DNA of 64,000 bases from Calonectria ilicicola (lineage: Eukaryota > Ascomycota > Sordariomycetes > Hypocreales > Nectriaceae): positions 372,001 to 436,000 of the forward strand of contig CP085833.1 of the NCBI GenBank assembly GCA_020809705.1, read 5' to 3'. Each line of letters opens with the position of its first letter. Position 1 is the first letter of the stretch. Shown piece after piece: positions 55,611-64,000 of the stretch. The position numbers and the translations under genes are program-made. The notes below the pieces were generated by a model. The model was not told the origin of the DNA and made no database searches. It saw nothing but the letters and a program-made list of their open reading frames with translations.

Positions 55611-56019
55611 ATGAAAGTTGCCGCTGCTATCATTACTCTTGTGTAAGTGAACCTCTTAGCCAACTTAGAAGGAGAATATGAGTATTAACTATGCCTCCAG
55701 TGCCCTTGCAGGACCAGCCCTCGCAGATATGCACAGCCGATGCTATTGTGGCAGTACATTTCAGGCTTACGATGGTGCCACAAAGACGGCTTGTGAGAGA
55801 TATAAGCAACGAAACACTGGAACCAAGGCGTGGGATACCTGCCCCGATTGTAAGTCTTATAATATCTTTCATTGAATATACTTTTGAAGGCGACATTACT
55901 AACATAATGTAGGCAGATATAATCCTGATACTGGGAAATGCTATTCTGACACATGGCATCTTGGAGGCGATGAATTCAACTATTATTGCGGCGACCTCGG
56001 AAGCGAGTGTGATCCGTAG
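55611..56019 (+). CDS. Small secreted cysteine-rich protein (effector-like)
   Basis: A 95-aa precursor from three exons (introns 55643-55700 and 55850-55912, both canonical, with the first splitting the signal peptide). The signal peptide MKVAAAIITLVALAGPALA is probably cut after ALA. The mature part of about 76 residues has eight cysteines (CYC, AC, CPDC, KCY, YYC, SEC), enough for four disulfides, and ends SECDP. Such proteins act outside the cell in interaction with hosts, competitors or the cell wall. No specific family was recognised. It lies immediately beside a decayed repeat cluster, a common setting for effector genes. Start chosen because it gives a perfect signal peptide after splicing. 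Confidence 0.8.
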
Positions 56020-56326
56020 GCACTTAACGCGGCCATGTGTGGACTCAACTGTTCGGCTCTACCATGGACCGAACTGTAGGGGGAGGCTAGGGACATAGGT
56101 GGGCTGTTTCTTTCTCGGACAGACAGCAGATAGAAAGCATCACCACAAACGCTTGAGAGGAATGGAACCTCGGAGCCAAGTGATAGTGTGAATTCTTTTC
56201 TCGCTGATGCTGGCAAATATCTTATTATATTACTTTGAAAAGACTGCTCTTTTGCTATCATCTTGAACTTTTGCTTTCCTTGTAAACTTGACATTATTGT
56301 TATGACCCGGACCATTACAAGATCCA

Positions 56327-57274
56327 CTAATTCTGCTCAAGCTCACTACAGTCAAAAGGAGTTGGTGTTCCTGAAACTGAAAAGGTGCCCTGGTGACAAG
56401 CGACTTGTGAATTCACCAAGAGACCAGCACTAGAGAAAACGACCCCGGAGCCAACTCCAGGGCAGTAATAAAATTCATTTAGTTCGTAGCCTGAACAATA
56501 AAGCGCTCCGTCCAGTGACAAAGAGCATGTGAGTGGTATTTGACTGGAGTCCACGAGATCAAAAAACGCCGGCTCAATAGGATATAGCCCAGGGTAACTC
56601 GGTGTCGTAGAGACCACAAGAATCATGTGTGACGAATAATCCCATAGCATGCCGTCCTTTAGATAGAACTGACTCTCTGGATTATCACTATACTGTCCAT
56701 CCCCACTGAGATATCCCTCAAGGCTAAAAAGAAAAGTATAAGCGGCGCAGCCAAGTTCTGCTGGGGTTGTAGATGTTGGGGAGATAGGCGTCGTGAGGTC
56801 GCTTGTCTCGCTCGCGTCAGTTGTGGGTGTTGTTGGTACCAAAGACGAAGTGGTTGGGGGACTGGTTAGAGACGTGCTATCACTGGTCTCCAGAGGTATA
56901 CTCTCACTTGCAGAGGTGGTATCCTCAATTGTGGGTGATGCTGTGGTGTCTGTTGTTGGCGAGTCTGTTTGACTGCTTGTGGTTGAGCTTGAATTCTCAA
57001 TAATTGTCGAGAAAGTGCTATCGCTTGTTGCAACTTCGCTACCAGACTGAGTCACGGCAACACTCGTAGTCGGGATTGAGCCCTCATTCGTTTCGGAAGT
57101 AGTATCTATGACTGTGCTTTGTGCAGACGCTGTTGTAGTAACGCTGTCCGCGCTTGTCCATATGGTCTCGCTCGACGTCTCCAGGCTCAGACTGGCGGAA
57201 CTCAATTTGCATCGTGATCCCAGTGTGGCCTGGCCAAAAAGGCCGAAGAATGCAATCAAAGACGGGGATCGCAT
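56327..57274 (-). CDS. Secreted Ser/Thr-rich (mucin-like) protein
   Basis: A 315-aa precursor without introns. The start MRSPSLIAFFGLFGQATLGS is a signal peptide; in-frame methionines farther upstream would bury it and are rejected. Residues about 25-180 are Ser/Thr-rich with repeated TTS/STT motifs, a region for heavy O-mannosylation. The C-terminal domain of about 130 residues contains six cysteines (LGCAAYTFLFSLEGYLSG; PLTCSLSLDGALYCSGY; YYCPGVGSG; VACHQGTFSVSG; DCSELEQN). No GPI signal or membrane helix at the end, so it is probably secreted or wall-associated through its C-terminal fold. Function unknown. Confidence 0.82.
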   Translation of the reverse strand: MRSPSLIAFFGLFGQATLGSRCKLSSASLSLETSSETIWTSADSVTTTASAQSTVIDTTSETNEGSIPTTSVAVTQSGSEVATSDSTFSTIIENSSSTTSSQTDSPTTDTTASPTIEDTTSASESIPLETSDSTSLTSPPTTSSLVPTTPTTDASETSDLTTPISPTSTTPAELGCAAYTFLFSLEGYLSGDGQYSDNPESQFYLKDGMLWDYSSHMILVVSTTPSYPGLYPIEPAFFDLVDSSQIPLTCSLSLDGALYCSGYELNEFYYCPGVGSGVVFSSAGLLVNSQVACHQGTFSVSGTPTPFDCSELEQN

Positions 57275-59044
57275 TTTGACTTTAGTGGACGCTGATACTA
57301 GGGAAGTGTTAAAAAAAAAAAACCTAAAAAGAAAAAAAAACGAAGACGTTGGTACAATGCAAGAAACTTGAGGGCGACTGCTGGGTTTTTGTCTGTTACA
57401 ACAATTTCTGTTACTGACTGGAGTAGCCCCGCAGTCCCCTGACGCTATTGCCAATAGTGTAAGCCAAAGAATGGTGCGAACTAATCACCTTTATTTGTCA
57501 GAAGAACTAAGCGGTTAGGCCTTTTTCTAAGCATAAATAAAGTTATTTAATTTCCTCTTTTGGGCAAAAGAAAAGACGACGGCATCGTAGTGCCAAAAAT
57601 GGTGATGCCATCAACACGTTGCGGCGTCGTTTGACTGACTCACTACCAAGTACATCGTACTAGAACTAATCAAAAGAACCGCCAAGGATTTTATTCCCGA
57701 CTGAATATCTCTGCGACTGAAGCCTCCCGTGCTGATGCGGTGTCAATTGGGATGCCTGTGATTCCCGAGCCTTGGGAAAATTCCGACTCCTTGGCCTCTG
57801 ACCAATTTGGGCCACCCACCTCCCGAAACCTTCTGGTGTGTCGACTAAGCACTCAATTATGCCTCGTTGAAAATTTCTTGTTCCAAATTTAGCCGTTCGG
57901 ATTGCCCAGATATCGAGGTTCGATCTAGTCTACTACAGTCTGGGAGATGGCATCACTAGAAGATTCGTCATTCGGTATCCGGAGTAAGCCGTTGGGTTCA
58001 GGGCCTTTGAGAGTTGGAAAATCCTTGTGAGCGCGCGCGATTGGTCACCAGTACAACTTTTAATGGTTTTAATGTCTTACGCATGACCTTGGTGCGACAC
58101 CAAGGCTCTGTTGGCTCCACTGATGGTCAGTCGGCCAGGCAGCTAATTTTGTCTCAATGTTAGCAACAGCCAAGACAGGCAACAGACCCAATGACCAACC
58201 AGACTGTCTGTAGTCAGATCAACGCTAGTGTCCTTGGTGCCAACGATGACAGTACACATCCTTCCACACGCTGTCTTTCCTACCCACACCATGTGCCCTA
58301 TAGCCGTTGGGACCCAACCTGCCAATATTTATTGTTTCAGCTTTGGTGATTCTCTAGAGGAAGCTTTAGCATGTGCCACCGCCCATTTGCAAGATGACCG
58401 ATTTATTTTGATCAACCATAGATAAAGACGACCCACGTGGAATACCTCGATGGTCATCTGCCGTCAGCCCTGCCTGCGTGTGGTGTCAATTGCCAAGAAG
58501 CGCAGTCGGCATCCAACATGAGGAATTTCCATTCTTAGATGCCTCAATGAAGAATACGACGCTCAGTCTTTGCTGCCTGGATTCAGCTGTGTTTTGATTC
58601 CCACAATTTGCTGTTCAATATCCCCCTAAATTTCAGCCCCAAGCCAGAAAAGGGGGCTGAGCTGGTGATGGCGTCCAACCAGGGTGAGCCAAGACCACGG
58701 TAGTTGAGTCGACCGCGCCACGCTATTTCCTTTGGCCAATTAACTTGCGACGCTGCGAAGTTCCACAAAACAAGCATATTTTTGTCTACAAGTTAGCTGG
58801 AAACTACCGAGCCGCTGAAAGCTCCATGGTCGTGCTCCCCAATGTTGAAGGGTCTGGTGGCTGTTTCTGATCGACGCCAACCTTTTTTTTAAGTTTGTCT
58901 GTGCGAAGCCATACAAATATCGGATACCCCCAGCTTGGCTCAAGAACGGTAATCCTCCCTCCCTAATAGCGGATACCTTAAGGAAAACCTGTTTTTCATC
59001 CGATTCTTTCCCCTTCATTGCCTGAAACGGCTCGCACAGCCAAC
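57275..59044. other. 1.8-kb gene-free region
   Basis: No supported coding sequence on either strand. It has an A-rich run at 57311-57342 near the start of the mucin-like gene, and a short inverted TTGGTGCCAACGATG / GCCGTTGGGACCCAAC region near 58236-58317. It contains the promoters of two divergent secreted-protein genes. Confidence 0.45.
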
Positions 59045-60289
59045 ATGCTCTATAGCACACTTGTCACTCTTGCGTCCTTGGCAACGAGCGTTACGGTCAG
59101 TGTATTTCCTAGTTTCAGGCTTGACCTTGCTGATTAATGAAATTGTTAGGCGTTCACATGCCCTCTTTGGAAAGGACCTCTTCCCGACAGCGCCCAAGAC
59201 CTCGCAGGCAGTACTTGCAGTAATGCCCAGACCAAAACCTTCACCCAGGGAAGCATCACAGCCCGGCTCTACCAGGTTCCTGGCGCATGGCAGCGAGAAC
59301 CACGCTATAACGAGATTGTCAACGGCGCCGCCGCCGCAATCCAGAAGGGCCTCAACCGATTTGGCACGTACACCAGTCTTCTGACCATCAACATCGGCTT
59401 TGTGTCTGGAGTACTCGGAGACATTGTGCAGGTTGACGACGATAATTCTGGCACCAAGACCCCCTGTTACATCATTGTTGACTTTCCACCGGCCCACACC
59501 AATTACCCACTTGTCGCTATTCAGAAGGATATCATTCAAGGCATGTACCAATGTGTCGAGCAGTTCCATCGTCCCACTGTTACGACTTGGACCGATGGCA
59601 ATGAGTGGTGGCGCAGCGGCGTAGCTCGATTTTTCGACGGGTTCGAGTATTCTGCATCAAGCTCGATGCTGAACCGCGGCCTATACCCAGAAGAATACCA
59701 GCACGGTATTCCTTTCTACCAGAACAGGGACGCGGCTGCGCTCTTCTTCCACTTTGCCAACAGCGTCATTGGCTGGAGTCCCCTAGAGGTGCACAACTGG
59801 ATGAAAGCGCACCCCAACAAGGTGACCTATGACCAAGAGCGTGCATCCTTGTCCACCGACACAAAGATCACCTCTTCCGTATTCCACCGTTTCATCCTAG
59901 CTTGCAAGGATAAGACTATCAAGTACCCCAACGGGCAGAGGATTGTCTTTTCATTACCCGGACCTCCAGAGAGAGTCCATGCCGTGGTCAACATCGCACA
60001 GGTCGGAAATCTCTATACCAAGAGTGTGGCCATCAGTGCATGGAAGGGCAGCACCAATGTGTTCCCAATCAAGGCCGGTCAAAAAATGCGCGTCGCCTTG
60101 GATGCCGAGCCAGGCATTGAGTGGAGCATTAGGAAGGTCGGCACAACGACATGGAACACGGGAAGCAGAACCAGGACTGTTGACATTGCAGCTGCAGCCG
60201 GGGCCGACACCAAGTTCGAGATTGCGGTTAGCTCAACGAGAAATGATCCTGGATCAGGGTTGACCAAGGTCAAGATGCGACGAATTTAG
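59045..60289 (+). CDS. Secreted protein of unknown function
   Basis: A 396-aa precursor. Exon 1 (59045-59095, MLYSTLVTLASLATSVT) and a 54-bp intron (59096-59149) precede AFTCPLWKGPLPDSAQDL. The signal peptide is cleaved around the exon joint. The body contains two cysteine pairs and the blocks ITARLYQVPGAWQREPRYNE, FVSGVLGDIVQVDDDNSG, YQCVEQFHRPTVTTWTDGN and WWRSGVARFFDGFEYSAS, which I recall from a fungal secreted family with no assigned activity. The W/R-rich segment and conserved His/Glu (VEQFHRP) could suggest a hydrolase or metallopeptidase-like fold, but no HExxH motif is present. The C-terminal 100 residues look like a beta domain. Confidence 0.8.
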
Positions 60290-60663
60290 TGACCAGAGGA
60301 CAAGTGCGGACTGAGACTTGAGTCCCTGAATGTTAAGATAGTTTAAAAATTGACCACATTTATCCCATCCTGTCCCACCGCTCGACAATTAGCAGGCAAA
60401 TCGCACCACTCATTCTGTTACCCCGTGATCAAAAGACCAAATAAATTCGTGACTCTTTGGTAAAATATTGTGAAGGCAATTTTGAAACCTGTAACTGTTT
60501 TAGGCTATGCTCCACAATCAGGATCCCAACGGGCGCTTAAAATATGGATGCACGACGAGGGTCGAAACTGTGTTGGTTCGCAACCAACATAACCACCCGA
60601 TTTTCTTTTTCTGACAAAATCCCATGAAAATCAAGTCGCAAAATAAATCCCTCACTCTTGCAG
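60290..60663. other. Intergenic region
   Basis: No supported gene. The last bases (to 60663) end in CTCTTGCAG, which looks like a splice acceptor for the pseudogene that follows, so an undetected upstream exon may lie here. Confidence 0.4.
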
Positions 60664-62911
60664 TTTCATAAACTGGAATTGAACAATCCGATCGGCCAGA
60701 ACCCACCACGAGTTCTATCATTTCAGATACCGTGGACATCTCAAGCCACCAGCATGGATGTGTCATCGCTAATTCAAAAATACACCCAATACGCGGCAAA
60801 GAACCCTGCAGGATTTCTAGAATATCTCAAAGTCGAATGGGCCAAAGATGGGAGTTTAGCCTCCAGCAACAAAACTATAACGGACGCCTTGAAAACTACG
60901 CTGGTCCTGTGCGAAAATGGAAAGTTATTGCCATTATCGGCTACTTATCTTCCTTATCCAACACCTGCCATTATTCAACAACAACACTTAATTGGCGATG
61001 AAAAATTCCTGTTCGTTAAAGTGAAAGAAAGGCTGCTGAGCAATGCGCTTGGGCGTTGGGACTTCTTGGTGTCTGACTTCGGAGTTGGTACTAAGGATGA
61101 CGCCGGATTCTATCTTGGAATTCTCTCATCTATTAAACAGAATAATCCAACAGGTCGGGTGGAGTTTCCTCGCAGAGTCTTGCAGCTTTACATTCGTATC
61201 AATGAAGCTTGTAAATGGTCCCAGGAACAAGAACTGGACAGGGAAAAAGTCAGGTACAGAATTGATGTTGACCTTGTTTAATCATGAAACTATGAATACT
61301 GACGTAGTCTAGGGAAGCGTTTGAAACCAATTCTTATATTTTATCTAAACTGGGTTGGATAAAACCGAGCAAATGCTTTCTGCTTGATACCGAAAGTGCC
61401 TATAAGGTGCCCAGAATTTTCCCACCCCTGGACACTTCGAAAGCTAGTGAAGGGGAAGGCATAGATTTGGGGAACTTTTTCGAAAAAACACTCAAGGTTA
61501 GCAGTGCTTGCAGCTATCAAGGCGTGCTCAATTTTCTGGATAAGGTTCAAAGTCAAGATTTATCGTCCTGGAACAACCTTCTCAAAAGCTGTTACAGTGT
61601 TCTTGCGTCTCTTATTGATGATTTAACTCGCATGGAATTGTTGAATCTCAGGTACGTCCGGCTTTTGAAACCAGTCTATGGAGCTAATAAAATTCCAGAG
61701 GAATCTTTGATAATAAGAATTATATTGGGATTGTGGTTTGTGATTCACTCGAATGGCACCGCCGAAAAGACTGTGTCTGGTGCCCTGAGTTTCAAATCCC
61801 GGGTAAGATTAATCTTCACGATCACTACCCAGACTTGAGTGATCTTTTCACAAAGTCTTTGCAAGTGGAGGATATTAAATTTGGACCTGCTTACAAACAG
61901 CTCACGGCTCCGTCTCAGTCCTGCACATACACAGAGTTGAAAGAACAATTTTTGTCATTGAACACAGACATTCCAAATTATGGTCACCTAATTGACCCAG
62001 AACCGCTTCTATCAAATAAGGTGTTTCCAGTTATCAATATTGTTGGTTGCATTGATTTCTGTTCTATTAATGACGAGTTCTAGATTGCCGACCAATCCAT
62101 GCTTCGGGAACAGTTTTTGCGCAAGGTTCCGATACTTGATTTCAATTCCAATGAGATCAAACAATTGGAGAACTTTCAGATTTGGGCCGACCTGGAGAAC
62201 AGATATTTGTCATGGAATGTTCAAAAGGAAAGTTATCTAGACGGGGCTATCTCCAATTTAATGGATAAAAAGTTGACAGAAACCCAAGTTTCTGGTATTG
62301 TGCAATACGTCTTGCAGAAATTTCTATGGTTCAAAAACTGATTAACTTTGATCAAAAGGGTTGCAACGCATTTCAATAGCTCTCGAGCCAAAGGGGTCAC
62401 TAACCGGCAGGCCCTCACTAAAAAGCTAAGCCAAGCTGGTTACTACGAAACCTCTAGGATTTTCTCAAAGATCCATTTAGAGAGGAATGACCCTTTTGAA
62501 GTTTGTGTTCCTAGCGATGTGCACATTCAAGAGTCCCTTGATTCAGTGGACTTTTATCTTGCAATCGGACACGAGACTCAAGAGATTTGCTTCACTTCAT
62601 CTCTACCTCGTCGCTTGATGGAATGGTTGATGACCTACCCAAATACAGATGAAATGGAGCGAGTTGATGAGTCTGCAGTGAGCTTGATCAAAATCATACT
62701 TAATGTATCTAACTCTGCAATTAAAAAAGTCCTTAAAGGCGAAGGCATAGATATTTCTACAGCTTCATCAGAGGATTCTGTTGTTAGGTTTGTGACCCGA
62801 ATCGATTTTCTGCTCATGCTGGCATTCGCCCCAGGCCATCTCGGGTTAACCGAAGACCACTTGAGTCTGACGAGAGACCTGAAACCCAAAATGAAAATGC
62901 AGGAAATTTAG
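60664..62911 (+). pseudogene. Truncated NO VEIN-like (HATPase-associated) protein pseudogene
   Basis: Reads as the C-terminal part of the large fungal proteins related to plant NO VEIN, which carry an Hsp90-like ATPase domain at the N-terminus; that domain is absent here. Conserved-looking blocks include YAAKNPAGFLEYLKVEWAKDG, CENGKLLPLSATYLPYPTP, DLFTKSLQVEDIKFG and FQIWADLENRYLS. Introns at about 61255-61312 and 61652-61699 join in frame. The last 1.2 kb is one frame broken by TAG (62081-62083) and TGA (62339-62341), with similar sequence on both sides. The fragment may therefore be a dead remnant. A 63-bp intron (GTGTTT to TTCTAG) could remove the TAG, but would delete the VFPV motif, so I prefer mutation. 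Family identity is from memory. Confidence 0.6.
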
Positions 62912-63238
62912 ATGGCCAATTAAAAAAGGATAATCTCTCTCATGAGGTTAAATTGCTTTCTATATCGGATCAATGAGGCACTCAGAGCGCTTTTCCATGT
63001 CAACCCGGAGCAATTATAGTCACACAGATCACAGGTTATATTTAATTATTTTGTATGAAACTTTCCTCATAAGTCCGCTCTTTTAGCCTTCGGATAAAGT
63101 ATCTCTTCCTACGCTCTCCCTCTTGGAAATAGGTTCCACTTCTGCCTCCGCATCCTCCATATTGCAGAGTATCTGATAATACACAGCACTCCGCTGCAAA
63201 TGCACAGGGTGACGACATTTAAAATAACCATCAAGGTA

Positions 63239-64000
63239 TTAGTACCCTGTGTGGGTCTTGTTATCCTCAGATCCAGATTCGGGAGGAGACCGTGAGTAAA
63301 GAGAGTTTGGTTCCAAATTAATCGTATGAGACTGATCCCTGAAGTACCCGTGAGCAGCAAGATCTCCGTCTATTTCACGCTCTTTTTCATCGAAGTGACG
63401 TCGTGCGTTCGCGTCACTGAGTAATTCATATGCTGTTTGAACCTTAGAAAATTCCTTTTGTAGCTGGGCTTTCAATTCTGGATCTTCCGTTTTATCGGGA
63501 TGTAATTTAAAAATTAGTTTTCGATGCGCAGAACGAATTTCAGAAATCTCCGCATTTTGAGAAACTCCCAAAACTTGATAAGGATTTGATGTCTCGGAGG
63601 TATAGTTTGTTACATCACTAATCTGGACCCCGCCTGTTTCACTAACACGGACTCTGACACTTTTAGCAGGATGGGGTCTGCTCTCAGTGCCATATGAGTC
63701 AATTGAATCGTCACCGGAACTTTCAGGGTCAACTGTAGCCCTTGATTCAGCAACATTAGTTTTTTGCTTTGTCATTATGTTGTAATTTTTGGGCATTTGA
63801 GGCTTCTTGTTGAGCTTGTTTCCGAACTTTCCCAAGAGATCGGCCATGCGTGCTTCGTTTCCTGCCGTATTATCTCTAGATATGGTATCTTTGTTTCGAC
63901 ACTTCGATAGCACATCTAAAGTGGTATGGCGTTCTGAAATAGTTGAATCCGTCTCAGATGGGGAAAGCTTTGCGTGCCGTATGTTGCCAAAAGCTTCGGC
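63239..64000 (-). CDS. J-domain (DnaJ-like) protein, 5' end beyond window
   Basis: The frame is open from the window edge, so the true start may lie outside; the first ATG in the visible part is within GNEARMADLLGKF. A J domain is clear: NPYQVLGVSQNAEISEIRSAHRKLIFKLHPDKTED with the HPD motif, then FSKVQTAYELLSDANARRHFDE. J domains stimulate the ATPase of Hsp70 partners. The N-terminal part is basic and Ser-rich and does not show a Gly/Phe region or zinc-finger, so it is a type III (J-only) protein. The end shown is TAC TAA after KTHTG; an intron starting GTACTAAT could instead extend the C-terminus to about 63109. No signal peptide seen. Confidence 0.75.
   Translation of the reverse strand, partial: AEAFGNIRHAKLSPSETDSTISERHTTLDVLSKCRNKDTISRDNTAGNEARMADLLGKFGNKLNKKPQMPKNYNIMTKQKTNVAESRATVDPESSGDDSIDSYGTESRPHPAKSVRVRVSETGGVQISDVTNYTSETSNPYQVLGVSQNAEISEIRSAHRKLIFKLHPDKTEDPELKAQLQKEFSKVQTAYELLSDANARRHFDEKEREIDGDLAAHGYFRDQSHTINLEPNSLYSRSPPESGSEDNKTHTGY

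Noticed and set aside
57361..57454. Upstream in-frame start for the mucin-like protein (375 aa)
   Set aside because: It would place about 60 residues, including a poly-Phe run from an A-rich tract, ahead of a clear signal peptide that starts at 57274.

Overview
The window is chromosomal DNA from a filamentous ascomycete (Pezizomycotina). The evidence is genes split by short introns of about 47-75 bp with GTAAGT-like donors and CTAAC/CTGAC-like branch sites, fungal-only families (HET domain, Fungal_trans regulators, Zn2Cys6 clusters), secreted mucin-like and cysteine-rich proteins, and the absence of operons. I could not fix the genus. No rRNA, confident tRNA, CRISPR array or intact transposon was seen.

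Layout. 0.1-5.0 kb: a C2H2/Fungal_trans transcription factor (with one apparent GC-AG intron), a GST-like EF1-gamma-type protein and an NAD(P)-dependent extended SDR. 5.0-6.2 kb: a 30-bp minisatellite inside a doubtful small gene. 6.7-16.2 kb: an island of self-recognition and cell-death type genes: a HET-domain protein, an acyltransferase pseudogene with two in-frame stop codons, and a pair on the minus strand made of a 299-aa protein that I read as a fungal gasdermin-like pore former and a 993-aa subtilisin-like (S8) protease with an intact catalytic set. This pair resembles the HET-Q1/HET-Q2 arrangement of Podospora and is the most interesting system here. 16.5-20.3 kb: an acuF-like C2H2 protein whose frame runs, through a good intron, straight into a conserved coiled-coil protein. 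22-24.4 kb: an unknown protein and a dienelactone hydrolase. 25.6-29.6 kb: two tandem F-box paralogues. 29.7-32.3 kb: a proline-rich protein with five CxxC modules. 32.8-36.4 kb: a monocarboxylate-type MFS transporter and a Zn2Cys6 regulator. 37.3-42.3 kb: two unknown soluble proteins and a large membrane protein with an in-frame TAG near its start.

43.8-54.0 kb looks like a sugar-utilisation cluster: an MFS sugar transporter, a Fungal_trans regulator without a visible zinc cluster, a Zn2Cys6 regulator and a cytosolic GH78 alpha-L-rhamnosidase. The simplest reading is uptake of a rhamnoside followed by intracellular hydrolysis, controlled by one or both regulators.

54-64 kb is repeat-rich and effector-like: degenerate hairpin repeats and a duplicated tRNA-like sequence, a 95-aa secreted cysteine-rich protein, a Ser/Thr-rich secreted protein, a secreted 396-aa protein of unknown function, a truncated NO VEIN-like pseudogene with two in-frame stops, and a J-domain protein cut by the window edge. 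Three separate genes have reading frames that are continuous except for stop codons. This suggests recent nonsense mutation, possibly RIP-like C-to-T change.
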